Shown: positions 36,621 to 49,049, counted from the stretch's first letter. The stretch: DNA of 64,000 bases from Brachypodius melanocephalos (GCA_013398615.1 VZSR01000514.1:10894116-10958115); one strand, 5' to 3'. The notes: a model not told the origin generated them from the sequence alone. Program-made: numbers and translations.

Positions 36621-38231
36621 TGCGGGAGGGCTCTGGGCATCCTGGGAAAGGCATCCTGTCCCCAGCGGTGGCCCCGGGAAGCCTCCCCGGCAGCGGATCA
36701 CTGGAGGAGGTGATAACGGTGCCACCTGTGCCAGGCAGAGCCAGGCAGCTTCAAACAGCACAGCTCGGCTCGTTCCAGGCTGCTCGGGCTGCTTCTGGTG
36801 CCTCACAGCCCCTCAAGAGCTCTTGGGTACCATGAACACAAAAAGCTCTTCTTCAGAAACATTCTTCTGTCCCATGGAAGGAAAAAACCACTCCAAAATG
36901 TGATGAACTATTCTCTCTTCTATTACAAAGTGGTAAGAAAGGCATGGCTTTAAATACTGTACATAACTTGGAAGAAGTGTCACACATGTACAGTACATAA
37001 GCAGTGATAGCAGCAGAATTTTGTCTACTAAAGGACAGCATTCTGTCAACTGAAAGGAAAGAAAATCTGGTTTTATTTTCAGTTGATTTTTTTTCAAAAC
37101 TTTAGATTTGTTTTACTAAAATAAAATCAACTTTTCAAGTTTTCAGAAAGCATATTCTGCCTTCCTTGTAGTCTTTTCTTCAGCCTTTCTAATTATCAAG
37201 TAGCTCCCAAAATATTTCTTATGCTTCTAGGGAGGAAAAGCCCCATAAATTTCAATTGTAAAAACCTAAACTCATATTTCAGAACCTTTCCAACTGCTGT
37301 CCTACTCAAATTCCTCATTAGGGAAGAGACACAAACACTTGTCAAGTGCGGTGAAGACACCAGATATCTGAAGGCCAGTGAGGAAGACAAAACGCTGTGA
37401 AGAATTCTGAAGTGATTTACAGCCCAGACCAAATTTATTTATTGCAGATTACTTTGTCTAATCCTTCTCCTGCTGAAGTTATCTCTGCCTCCAGCATCGG
37501 GTGTCGATGACAGAAGTATTACCACTACACATCAAAACATTGCCATAATTTCTCTCACAGATCTATACCAGTCACAACAGGTTGCAGTGATTTTTGCAGA
37601 TAAAAACCTGCAAGAAAACTGGTTTTTTTTTTCTTGTTAGTCAGCTGGAGTTAAGTGACAGCCAGAATGAGCAGACACTCCTGGCAGTTTCAATGAGAGG
37701 CTCTTAATTATAAGTCACAAGAGTAGGGGTCATCTCCTCTGAGGCCAGGACATTTGAGTGCCTCCCTCTGAGTTACACCATTACAAGAAAATATGTTCAT
37801 CTATTTAGAACTCCAGGAAAACAAATAAATGGAGTCAGCAAACAGGTTTTTCAAGGTATGAATTTTGAAAGTTACATTGAAAGGAAAGCCTGAATTGCAG
37901 CTAGTCTGTGTAAAAATGAAGAGATACTTATTAGCATTTAAGGATTACATCTTGAAATGCTACACATAAAACAGTGTCACCTCCTCACTCTGCTGTTGAT
38001 ATGAGTGCTGATTGCTCCTACAGGGAATAGCTTTGGTCATCTCCAGAGGCTCTGTTCATTCCCCCAGAGAGCTGGAGGGTGGGCTGAGTGAAAACCTTGC
38101 TGGGATTCTCTCCTTCCACAATCCCATCCCATTTCCAAAGAGAACCAACATTCCCAGCATTGCTGATGGACTCAGAGCACTTCATCAGCTTTTAGCCTGG
38201 TCCTTCCCTGAGCTGTAACTCCTAAAATAGG

Positions 38232-38588
38232 ATTTTTCTACCTGGAGAAGAGAAGGCTCCAGGGAGAACTTAGTGCAGCCTTTCAGTACTTACAGGGACA
38301 AGAAAGATGGGGACAAACTTTTTGGCAGGGCTTGTTGTTGACAGGACAAGGGGAAATGGTTTTGAACGAAAGGAGGTTGATTTTAATTAGATGAAGGCTT
38401 TTTCAGGGTGGTAAAATGCCAGCACAAGTGTGTGAGAGGTGGTGGATGCCCCATTCCTGGAAACACCCATGGTCAGATTGGATGGAGATCTGAGCAATCT
38501 GCTCTAGTGGAAGGTGTCCCTGTTTATTGCAGAGGGATTGGAATACATGAGCTTCAAAGGTCCTTTCCAACACAAACCATTCTATGAA
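38232..38588 (+). mobile_element. CR1 LINE 3' fragment
   Basis: Sense CR1: 'acctggagaagagaaggctc', 'acaggacaaggggaaatggt', 'ctagtggaaggtgtccctgt', 'cctttccaacacaaaccatt', ending in 'ctatgaaaa'. It is more diverged than the copies at 26.6 and 58.8 kb. Confidence 0.93.
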
Positions 38589-39847
38589 AAATGGGAATAA
38601 CCACTTTAGCACTGAGGCTGGACTGCAGTCCAAGTGAGAGCAGCACTGGGAGAAATCTTTGCTGGGAATGCTGTCAAGAGCAAGGAGGACAAGTTTTGTG
38701 CTCAGGGGTCCAGGTAAGAGCTGGGTATAAAGTTCCTGAAAATAGATTTTCAATACATTTCACTCATTTTCTCCTGCTTTTGAAGTGTTCACTGTCACCT
38801 CCAGTGTATTCCTCACTCAATCTACCACAGACCAACACACGGTCCTTACTTCTGGGTACAGATTTATCAGGATTCCAACTTTGTCTGAGCAACATGATAT
38901 ATGCTACTAAATAAAGGAGAGATTGCAAATACAGGCCTGGGATATCGAGCATCATACTGTCCTCCTTTGTGAAAACAATTCAGCCAAAATTACATATATG
39001 GAAAAAAGCAAAGTTAGTCAGGATGATTTATTAATTGTACATAACATGCCTGAAGGCAGATTGGGAATGGAATTCAGATGGATGGACAGAGGAGGATTAA
39101 ACCAATAATGGCAAGGCACGGCACAACTCCTTAGTCACAAATGATCTCATCACATAAAATTATTTTCACAGATGATATTTATACTACAGCAGGAACTGCC
39201 CGACAGTTCCTCTCTTAAACATTACAGAAACTGAAATACTGGTGTGATAATACTTTTATGCTTACCAGAGACTTTCTGCAAGTCTCTTTCATATCAAAAT
39301 TTGACAACCAAGCACTTTATTCCTAAGTCTGACAGGTGCTCAAGTCATTTAATTGGGAAACTTGCTCTTTGCTTAAGTTCTGCCCCTTCAGGGATAGATG
39401 GGTTTTCCATATTGAAAAGGAAAACAAGAAAGGAACTAAAAAAGTGTGGAAAATTGCACAAGAGACCATTCTTGTTACCTGAAAACAAATGTTGGGCTTT
39501 CTTCTGAGTGATTTAAAACTTTCTGTTGTAAGACTTAATTTAGTTCATGATTTATAAATACTGGGTAGAAGTGTTCTGCACTGGTCTGGCTTGCCCATTA
39601 ACTGGCCATGATGATATTTCCTGCATTTTCCCTGCATTGGCCCTTGCCAGAGATAGGTTGTTGCAATGAACAGCCCATGCTCTCATTCATCAAGGAAAGC
39701 CAAGAAAATGCTTTCCCTCAAAGCAGAATGACAGAGAGGAGGGGAAAGGATTGGTAGGAGAGCCATGAATGGTTTAGAAAAGATTTTTAATTTGTAAATA
39801 GCAGGAGACCCCAATCCCATTCCCAAATGCAAAAGTGGCCCTAGAAG

Positions 39848-39908
39848 TCCTACATTAAGGAAATCCTACATTAAGGAAATTCTACATTAGGGAAATTCTA
39901 CATTAAAG
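39848..39908 (+). repeat. 16-bp tandem repeat (minisatellite), about 3.7 copies
   Basis: Units 'tcctacattaaggaaa' at 39848-39863 and 39864-39879 are identical. The third (39880-39895) differs at two positions and the fourth is partial. The head-to-tail array with decay toward the right fits replication slippage. Confidence 0.95.
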
Positions 39909-41742
39909 CCCCTCACCCCTCCCAGCTGAGGTTTACACCAACCTGTGAGCCTCGAAGGGCCAAAGCAGCCCAGCCAATTCCTGCTCCAAAGAACCTTTCT
40001 GCCAACAGGAATGGGGCAAGACCAAAGAAGAGTTTCACATCAGTAATTAAACCTGAAAGGAAATCCACATTCTTTGAAGCTCCCGGGTGCACATGCTGCA
40101 CTGTTTCCTTGCAATTCCCCTGTTCTGGTGAGGCAGAGGTGGGAGAAAGGCTGCAGATGCTGCCAGACAAAGAGCTGGTCCCTGTTACTGTTGCAGATGG
40201 TGGAAGCAGAATCCTCTTTCTTTTCATACTATCAATTAAGCAATGTTGCCAAACCCACATCAGCTTCTCAGTCAAACATTTCATTTCTCAGCAGTCTGTG
40301 TGAAGTTTGAGAGCTACAGTATGTTCTGCCAGCGGCCTCCAGAAAGCTGCTTTGCATTGTTTTGCCTAAATGGCTACAAAAGTGCTGTCAGAGAGACACT
40401 GTCAACTGCAGCTTTTGTGTTTATGTCTTTTTTACTTTCAAAAAAAGGAAAAAAAAAAAGAGGAAGAAAAAAGAAACAAAACCTTGTAGAGTTGAAAGAA
40501 CTGATTTCTGCTTGTTTTATCAGTGCTTTTTACATTCCTTTGGCAGACACTGGATTTTCCTCTCTGCTATTCACAGTGCAAGCATATTCAATATTGAATA
40601 GACCTTTTTGACAGTTTTTGAACCTGTTCCATAAGATTCCAAATGCACTGATTCATGGGGATTTGCAAAGTTCCTACAACATTAAAAAAAGTCTACCCCG
40701 ACTCAAGAATAGTTTTACATCAGGATAATTTAAAACTTCTGCTCCTTCATCTGTATGATTCCTCAGAGCCAGAAAGAAACACTTTCACAATGGATTTGTC
40801 TGCCTTGTGCACTGAGAGGGATACAACAGCAAACACTCACTGTCGAGAAGTCAAGAAATCTAATTATCTTATATTATAAAGGCTCTGCTTTTGTCTTCCA
40901 ACACCTAAACAGGGGTAAAATTCTGGTCTTGGAAAGAATAGGCCATTGATTCTCATATTTTAATGAGGATCAGTGAGAAACAACCAGACATTCAAACACA
41001 AACTAAATTTTGTGACCATGGTTGTAGATTTTTTATTCACTGCACACTCTCATATTTTGAGTTTCCCAGCAGCCCGGGTATATTTTTTTCCTCAAGCATC
41101 CCCTCCATTCCCCTAATGCCGCTTCTCTAACAACCAAACCAATGCTGATTTTAGTTTAAAACTGCTCCTGTTTTCTTACTTCAGGAGTATTTCCAGCCTG
41201 ATCCTCACTTTGGAAAAGCAGATGTGAATCTGTGTAAATTAATAAATGACAATAGTGATGATTACAGTAATGTGTTATGAGCTATTCTCAGCTGCTCCCA
41301 GACACATGGAGTGGTGGTTACATTTTCAATTCCACAGCCAGCATAAAGGAAATAAATAAAACAGTGGTTCTCAATTTGTTGTCCACAGATTCACTGGAGT
41401 AATTCCCACATAAAGCAGAGAAGTCTACGGTCACTGAGCACAAATTCAATACACAAGAGCCCACATGTTCTAGTGGAAATTTTCTTGGTAGCCCACAAAC
41501 AAAAAAAGGATGAAAACCACTGAGGACTGAAGCACATACAAATAGAGCATTAGATCTCTCACACATGTCCTCCCGGGGAAAAACTCCCACAGAAAGCACC
41601 AGGAATTAAATCTATAGAAATGTAATACAGCTCTATGGAATTTCCTCTGAAGGCCTATAGAATTTAGTACAGCAGGGAGTCCTTTCCAGAGCCCTCTTTT
41701 TCCAGACAACTCACAGAAGGATATAATTCTAATGAATGGGAT

Positions 41743-41757
41743 TAAAAAAAAAAAAAA
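41743..41757. repeat. A-rich homopolymer
   Basis: A run of about 13-14 A residues. Confidence 0.85.
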
Positions 41758-42300
41758 GTAATAGATTGACAATAATCTTCTATTAAATTATTTCCCATAG
41801 AACTATTGACAGCAATAGCTATTAACATTATTTTATAAAATTGGAGAGATATATCGATCAGTGGAGCCATTCTGTCCTGTCACAGAGAATTCAGACGATT
41901 TATGTTGCTATTCATTGTTAGGCAAAGGGGTTTGTTCTTTTTCTTTTTTTTTTTAACATCTGGAGTCCCATGAATAATTACTTTAATTAAAATGAGAGAC
42001 GATTTTATCTGTTCTCCTTGACAAGAACTTTGCCTCGTGCTACCTGGCAAATCCGCTACTGCCACCATGTAAATACTTCTCATGGATTTTTTGTGATTTA
42101 AGATGCAATTTCCCCTGGGAATTCCCAGCTCTTGGACTTTGAGCAGCCCCTGGTCACCCAGGGAGGAGCAGCTACAGCAGAGCTGGGCTGGCTCAGTGAT
42201 GGACAAGGCATTGGTTCCATGGCAGTGACAAACCTGGGGACAGCAGAGCTCCTTGCACAGTGAGGGAGGCAGGGGCAGCCAAACTGTAATAGGAGAGGGA

Positions 42301-42612
42301 ATCATGGAATTACAGAATCATTTAGGTTGGAAAAGTCCTGTAAGATCATCGAGTCCAACTCTGCCAGCACTGCCAAGGCCACCACTGCCCCATGTCCCCA
42401 AATGACACATCCACAGGGATTTTAAATCCCTCCAGGGATGGGCACTCCCCCACTGCTCTGGGCAGCTGTGCCAGGGCTGGACAAACCTTTGGGTGTCCAA
42501 TATCCAACCTAAACCTCTCCTGGCACAGCTTGAGGCCATTTCCTCTTGTCCTGTCCTTTGTTCCCAAAAGTGGAAGAGCCCAACCCCACCTGGATGCTCC
42601 TTCCTGTCCTAA
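42301..42612 (-). mobile_element. CR1 LINE 3' fragment (second subtype)
   Basis: Minus-oriented: 'atcatggaattacagaatc', 'catttaggttggaaaagtcc', 'gatcatcgagtccaactctg', then 'gccactgccccatgtccc'-type text, 'gggatgggcactcccccac' and 'cttgaggccatttcctcttg'. The 'gatcatcgagtccaac' and 'ccatgtccc' wording marks a CR1 subtype different from the 'gccatgggcaggga' copies. Confidence 0.93.
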
Positions 42613-42971
42613 GGAGTGGGTGACAAAGGAAAGGGAGAGAAGAGATGAGGATACAGGCTTTGGAAATTCCTCCTGTCCCAGCTTTCTCCCTTTCTATTTA
42701 CAAAGGGGAGGAAAAAAATGCAAGGAAACCAACCTTACAAGCCTTGTAGTGCAGGGGTGTGTGAATTGATTAAAATATCCTGCAGAAAATATTGAGTCTA
42801 TTTGGGTTTGACGATTTTCTCTAGATCCTCATTAGTTTTATCACAGACTCATCTCTAATCTTTCCTGCAGTGAGGTGGCAAAGCCAGATTTGCAAGGATC
42901 TATTAGACAAAAGCAAAAAGTCAGGGAAGGAAAAGCTGTTTCTTCCCTTGATGATGCAATTATCTGGAGAG

Positions 42972-42989
42972 ATTTTTTTTTTTTTTTTA
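42972..42989. repeat. T homopolymer
   Basis: About 18 consecutive T residues. Confidence 0.9.
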
Positions 42990-43163
42990 CATTTTATTTC
43001 TTGTTGTCTCCTCAAGTGTCCTTCATTTTGTCTTCTTTCCCCTCATTTACCTGAATATTGGCTAAATACAGAGAAGCAAAATACTGAATTCTACTAAATT
43101 TGAAGAGTCAACCTGACAGAAGCCAGATTTATTTTTTTCCCCCCAAGAAAAAATGTGCTCTCC

Positions 43164-43240
43164 ATGCTAAATCCTAGCCCCACTGAAATCAGTGGCAAAA
43201 TTCCTAATGCCTTACTCCCCTGGGAGCAGGATTTGGCCCA
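43164..43240. repeat. Degenerate palindromic amniote repeat (MITE-like)
   Basis: Left arm 'ctaaatcctagccccactga' and right arm 'cccctgggagcaggatttgg' are imperfect inverted complements flanking 'aatcagtggcaaaattcc'. I recall this word order (cactgaaatcagtggcaaaa ... gggagcaggat) from a palindromic repeat scattered through turtle, crocodile and bird genomes. It has no coding capacity. Confidence 0.5.
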
Positions 43241-43919
43241 GCAGGGATGGACAGTAGCTAAGCTCACCACCTCCCATCCCTGGAGATCTTCCCAAGGCAG
43301 CAGTAATCAAAATAATTCATTTGCAGTTCTAAGCCTTTGATGCATGACTGCTGAGAAAGAAGATTTGTGAAAGCTGTGACAAACTTACACCTCAGCTTTC
43401 AGAAAAGGAGAAAAAAATCTGTTACTGGAAAATTTGCCAATTTTTCCCCCTAGCCCTTAATGCAGAGCAATCCATTTGACCATATAATTATTACTTAAAG
43501 GAAAGGAGTTGGTAAAAGAAGCGTAATTTATGAGGGTGAACAAGGAAACAGATGAGATATACGGAAGAAATATTAGAAGAAAAACACAAAAATAAGAGAA
43601 ACAATGCTGTATAATGCTGTCAGACCTAAATCACAGTCAGAAAGGAAAAATGAGATGCTTGTGTACACAGATTATGCCACCATCAGTTTTTGCTGGAAAA
43701 GGAAGAACCTTGGCAATCAAGATTATCTGATAATTACCTTTCTTAATGCATTAAATTCACTCAGCTTCACCTTCAGGCATTAGCTGAAGAAAATAATGAC
43801 ACACATCCTCATGGTTAATGGTTAAACCCTATTTCCAAGAAATCTATTACATGTGGTGTCACCTCGAAAGCCACACAGTAAAACATCTTTAAAAGAAGCA
43901 CTGATGGAAAAGGATGGGG

Positions 43920-44260
43920 TTTGGAAATGTAAATAGCAGTTGTTTGCATCAAAACATTTAAACATGCAGGCTGTAGTAATACTAATGAAAGTTTGATTGT
44001 CTTTGTTAATTAGCTCCCCGCCCTCCTTTGTCAGCTGCAGAACAAACCTTTTCCTGCCAGCATCTCAGGATGCATTAGACATCATTAAACATCATTTTTA
44101 AATGAACATTTCATTTGAAAGAGATTAATTTTCAAAGTATGGCAGTGCTTGAAAACTAATCTGTACAATGATACAGCTGCTGAGGAATACCTCCAGCTCC
44201 TAATTCCCCAGAATTTATGGACAGATCAGTCCACGTGCTGCTGCTAATGAGGTTTGGAGA
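43920..44260. promoter_or_regulatory. Candidate conserved non-coding element
   Basis: Repeat-free block with adjacent SOX-like and homeodomain-like words ('gtctttgttaattagctcc'), 'ttgtttgcatcaaaac', an E-box 'tcagctgcag', and 'gcattagacatcattaaac'. Enhancer function is inferred from motif density. Confidence 0.3.
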
Positions 44261-45419
44261 GTCTATTTGATCATCTACTGCCTCACCAAGGGACTTTGCC
44301 AAGTGGCCAACCCCTTTCCCATAGGATGTGCAAAGTAGCCCTGGGCCAGCAGAAAGCCAAACACAGCATCCACCCAGTCACACGAGCTCTGGAAGGAATA
44401 AATTTAACCTGAAACTGCTTTTCATCCCTTCCTGTCCCTCACAGGCAGCATCTCCAAGATGAAGCCCTGGCAGAATGACCCCCATCTCAGGGGGATCAGA
44501 TGCTCAATCCAGCACATTCCCCATGGTGGAGACCCCCTCCACAGCACACTCCTTTTCCAGACCCTATCCTCTGCTATTCCCAAAGGAGTGGTGGGATTTC
44601 ACCTTAAAATACTTTGCAGGAGTTGTTGGGTTGTTCTGGGTGTTTGAATGAGTCACACCAGACACCAGCAGGAACCAGAATCTTCTATGATTCATTGCCA
44701 TCATCATGGGGTCAGCATGGGAGAAGAAAAACGGACCAGAGGTGCTTTGTAAATACAGAATGAAACAACATTTTAATGTAAATTTGGATGGTCTTACAGA
44801 AACTGACCGATTTTTTTCTTATTAATAATTTGTTGCTGAAGAAATGGTCATTTCTGCTTGAGAACAAGTGAGGTGTCTGTCTGCAGCATGCACAAATTCA
44901 TGTGCTTCCAGAAAATCCTGGGAAATGGTTCTTCCAAACTGGATGCCCTTTCATCTCACAGTGGGTTTCCTTTAAAGTGTAAACTAAAACTTTCTGAGAC
45001 AAAAAGACCAAGAAATTTTAGGTAATTCTTCTAAAATGGTCTGTGGACTCTGTCATGTCTCCAGCTGCTCCACTGAAACATGGAGAAGGAAACCTATCAG
45101 TCACATCCTGGAACTGCTTTAATGGTGCATAATGAAATGGAATTTGTTACAGGATTTGGGAGAAGAAATTAGAGCTTGCCAGGACACCTGATTCTCTCCC
45201 CTGCTAATATAACTCCGGTGACTCCCATGGGACTCCTGCCTGTCATGGACCTTAATTTAAGCCAACTCTTCAGCAATGTCTCTGAGTAAAGACAGAAATT
45301 TAATAACTTTGCTGAAGTCTCAGGAGTTGATGAGATTTCAGCATTATCTTTGGGCACAATAAATACTAAAATGGAAGCTGAATTGGTTTTCACTTGCTAT
45401 CATTTGAAAGTGTTCTTGT

Positions 45420-45640
45420 TATTTTTTTTTCTATGCGGATTGCTTAATTAGAAATACAGGTGCATTCACTGAGCTGTATTTCACTGCTCAACTTAAAAAG
45501 CAATTTCTAAACTACTGATATAAAGCAAAATAAATACTTGCTGTTTAATTGGTTTTACTAAAAGCCATTTTAAATTAGTAGTTTTTAAAATTAATTAATT
45601 TTAATTATGCAGTGCAAATATTTATCTGTTAAGTGAAGGC
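45420..45640. promoter_or_regulatory. AT-rich block dense in TAATTA-type sites
   Basis: 'gcttaattagaaatacag', then 'ctgtttaattggttttac', 'taaattagtagtttttaaa' and 'attaattaattttaattatg' within about 170 bp. The density of TAATTA/TTAATT cores is unusual even for AT-rich DNA. It could be a homeodomain-bound element or a simple AT-rich stretch. Confidence 0.3.
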
Positions 45641-47078
45641 CCATAAATATGAATATGAGAAGGGAATAAAGATGTCACCACAAGGGATGAAATGGGCAGC
45701 TTCTGTGTCAGTTACTAATGACTGGCCATTATAAATAAGATTTTCCCTTCTGCTGTATGACATTAGTTTTGGTATTTTTTGTACAGACTAACCATTAAAG
45801 CACTCCACGTATGACTCAGAGTGTAATTTTATTCTATCAAAGTCAGGACTACAATGTACTTTTCCAAGATTGACACCTACACAGTCTCCAGTGCCCTGTA
45901 CAGTGGAGGTGTGCAGCGCTGACACAGCCTGTCCCAGACACTTTGTGCTGCACTTGGCAGGGCACAGCTTGGCCCAAGAGAGGCTCTTCACCAGGGATGC
46001 TGTGCAGCACCAGTCAGGGAATGGCCCAGCAGCTTTCCTCGAGCTCTTCTGGGTTGTGCTGGAGACCCAAAGCCATTTTTATCACCCACTGCCTGCACCT
46101 GACCATCACATAATATCTGCATTATTCGTCTCCCGTGCAGGACTCATGCAAAATTAGTTAAGTTGGTCCTTCATCTCTCCCAGGTAAAATAGCCACATTT
46201 AAACCCTGATTCTGTGCACGTTGGTTATTTAAGCAGATTCCCTGGAGTTTGCTGCAGGAGAAAAGCAACCCAGATTTTGTCATTAAATTTAGATTCTTTT
46301 CACTCATCTTATTCACACAGTCAAAAAAGGTATTTGTATCATTCTGTTTTTCAATGGATGGAATAAAATAAGCTGCATAACAAGTGTCGTTGATCATGAA
46401 TTATATAAAGCAATGCATTTATTTGGAATTCCAAATACACAAAAGAATTAAAGACGGTGAATGAAAAAATACACCTGCCAAAAGAAGAAAGGATCCAATT
46501 TTCCATGCATAGTACAGATCATATTCCTAAAATGGCTAAAGCAATCTGAAAATGTTATTCTAAATGACATATCCTGGCAGTCCCTCTGACAGATACATCT
46601 TAATTGTTGACTGACTGAGATTTTAAGTACCTGCACCGGGGTCAGTGAGCAAGGCCAGGTGGGTTCATCTCATGGAACTGCTTAATCTTTAATGCAAATA
46701 ATGGAAATCCTGCAGAACCACAGAGAGAAACCAGTCTGTCCCATTGTCTGCATTCCCATCTTCCCAACATCTATATCCAAAATGTAACTGTGCCTCTAGG
46801 CAGAAATCCAATCCACCAAAGTTGAATATAAGGATGTTTATTTTTGAGGTGAGACCAGAGGTTCATCTCAGGTAGATAACTCTGTTCTAGAGTGGCCAGA
46901 TCAGTGTTCCAGTAAATATTTGGAAACAAAGGATTTTTTTGAGCATGAGGTTGGTTTTATGGATTTATTAATCCCTTACTGGATTTCCTTCCCATGAGAA
47001 AATGCATTTCTGTCTCTTTGAGGCTATAGGAAGCAATATGAACCTTCAGGTGTCCACCTTAGATCCAGATCTCAGAAC

Positions 47079-47250
47079 GAGAATCATTCAGGTTGGAAAA
47101 GACCTTTAGGATCATCAAGTCCAACAGTCAACCCAGCACCACCACCACAGTCACTACTAAACCAAGTCCTTAAGAGCCATATCCACACGTTTTTTAAATA
47201 TTTCCACAGATGGTGACTCCACCACTTCCTCTTCCAGATTTTCTAAGTCC
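47079..47250 (-). mobile_element. CR1 LINE fragment (third subtype)
   Basis: Minus-oriented: 'agaatcattcaggttggaa', 'tcatcaagtccaacagtcaa', 'ccagcaccaccaccacagtc', 'cacacgttttttaaatattt', 'gatggtgactccaccacttc'. The 'acacgttttttaaata' wording marks an older CR1 subtype. It is missing the terminal ATTCTATGA repeat. Confidence 0.9.
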
Positions 47251-48638
47251 TTTCATCTCCAACAGTGCTCATACATCAGATTAGCAACAGCAAGTCTCTG
47301 TTTTTGCAAATCAGTCCAGGGACCAAAGAGGTGGCCCTATGAGGAAGGCATTGAGGGCAGTCAAACTGACCCCCCAAGGAAAAGTCCTCTCCAGGAGATG
47401 CTCAGCTGGAGAGGGCTCTGTCTTTGATCCCAGCACTGCAGGTGGGCATCCACAGCTCCCCAGCTCAGACAAAATCTCCTCCCTACTGAACACCACACAC
47501 CAGCTGGGCAGGTGGAAACCCTCTCATTTTGGTGCCCGTGCCCTACGATCTGTGACCATTTTAAATGACACCATCAATGGCTACCAAAAAAACCCAAATG
47601 CAAAACAAAGGACCCAGTCCTGGCTCTATGATTAAAGGACCTGGAGCAATTACAAATGAGGTAAGGAATTATCAAATTGAAGTTTCTTCCAGGTCAGACA
47701 GTCCTGGGCAACCAACTGGACTGGGTTCAGTCTGAGACCCTGGGCAGAATGGATTCCAGCCAATATTAAGAATTGCTTTAGTAATTGAGGTTCTTTGTTT
47801 AGAATCTACAAATTATAATTTAGGGTCTGAGGCATCTGCCATTCCCTTTCACAAAAAATTAAAGCACCTGGATGACAGTATTACTATTTTTCAGTTCTTG
47901 TTGAGCATAAGGGTTTTGAGATCTTGAAGCTGGTAACACAATTATTTCATATAGTTTGGTGTTTTCCTTGCTTTCTTTGATCATTTAGAAATAACTAGAA
48001 CCATGAATATCCTCTGGGTGACCACCTTTGACCAAAGGGAGTCATTGTTCAGTGATACAACCAATTTTATCTGCATTAAAAAGAAGAAAGAGAACTCCAC
48101 GCCACCATTTTCCCACTTTATTTGTGCAATAATGTGAAAGCCCAGACCAACTCGGAATTATGCAAAATACCAGGACATGAAGTGTCTAATTACATTCTGA
48201 CTTCACTGCTTTCTAACACCCTAAGTCAAAGTAGGTGACCTATGAAGAACATGAAATAATTGCAATCATTATCACATAAAATGCACTGTACATGATTTTA
48301 GAGTGGTTTTGGGGTAAGTCTATCTTTAGCTTAGCCTCACGGTATAAAGTCCCATTTGTGCTAATAATTCCAAACCTCAGTTCAGGGGAGTGCAACAGAG
48401 CTTGATGAAAGCCAAATTTTGGGGGTGATCAGAGTATTTAATTCCTCTGGTGCATGAGAAATTCCTCTGATGAAGAAATCTTGGATATTATTCCATCGGT
48501 GTTACCTCTAGCAGAGCCTCATGGAAGTGGTGAAAATGGAATCAACCTCTCAAGATCTGGGCCTTGCACAGCTGAATTTCCATGATAATATCTATGTCAA
48601 GATAGAGAACTTTAATTGCTTATATCTATGCAACATTT

Positions 48639-48690
48639 TATGAGATCTGCTACATGCCTGTAGCTATGAGATCTGCTACGAGCCTGCAGT
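48639..48690 (+). repeat. 26-bp tandem duplication
   Basis: Two adjacent 26-bp copies (48639-48664 and 48665-48690), each starting 'tatgagatctgctac', with three or four differences. Confidence 0.92.
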
Positions 48691-48742
48691 TCAATCCATT
48701 TGCTCTTAAAATCAGCTTCTTAAGTAAATTTTTAAGAAAACC

Positions 48743-48765
48743 CTCAGCTCAGCTCAGCTCAGCTC
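48743..48765. repeat. (CTCAG)n pentanucleotide microsatellite
   Basis: About 4.6 units of CTCAG/AGCTC. Confidence 0.95.
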
Positions 48766-49049
48766 TTTTATCCTTTATTTATGCTTTGTTTAAAATTACC
48801 AGAGTTGATAAGACTGAGCGGGGCTGCTTTGCACCTCTCAGAAGATGTGTGCACATTAAACATATTGGCAATATTTATTTATTCTGCCATCTGTCCCGCC
48901 AGCTCCACGTTCTCAACAGTTTGGCCTAGAGAGGGCCAAAAATCACCTGAGCATCATAAACCGAGTCCCTGGCTGTCAGCGTAACACATTGAGCCCACAG
49001 CTGCTGTCCTGCTGCCTGATTTAATGAGGTTCCTAAAGTATGTGGACAA

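Larger units (their letters stand above)
35892..38231. other. Non-coding unique sequence around an assembly gap
   Basis: AT-rich left part, then a gap, then about 200 bp of GC-rich sequence (36621-36830) before AT-rich DNA resumes. No gene was recognised. Frames running through the N block are artefacts. Confidence 0.55.
38589..42300. other. Non-coding unique sequence
   Basis: No transposons recognised. Includes a 16-bp minisatellite at 39.85 kb, A/T runs at 40.44, 41.74 and 41.94 kb, and anonymous ORFs up to about 141 codons (minus, 41880-42305). Confidence 0.55.
42613..47078. other. Non-coding unique sequence with enhancer-like blocks
   Basis: Contains a T-run (about 42972-42989), a palindromic-repeat relic (43.2 kb), conserved-looking blocks at 43.92-44.26 and 45.42-45.64 kb, and only anonymous ORFs. 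Confidence 0.5.
47251..49040. other. Non-coding sequence left of the CpG island
   Basis: No gene recognised. Contains a 26-bp tandem duplication at 48.64-48.69 kb and an AGCTC pentamer run at 48.74 kb. An AT-rich block at 48.78-49.03 kb leads into the CpG island. Confidence 0.5.

Noticed and set aside
36282..36903. Several ORFs spanning the N block
   Set aside because: They exist only because N codons are not stops.
39848..39908. CRISPR-like array
   Set aside because: Units are contiguous 16-mers without spacers in a bird genome; it is a minisatellite.
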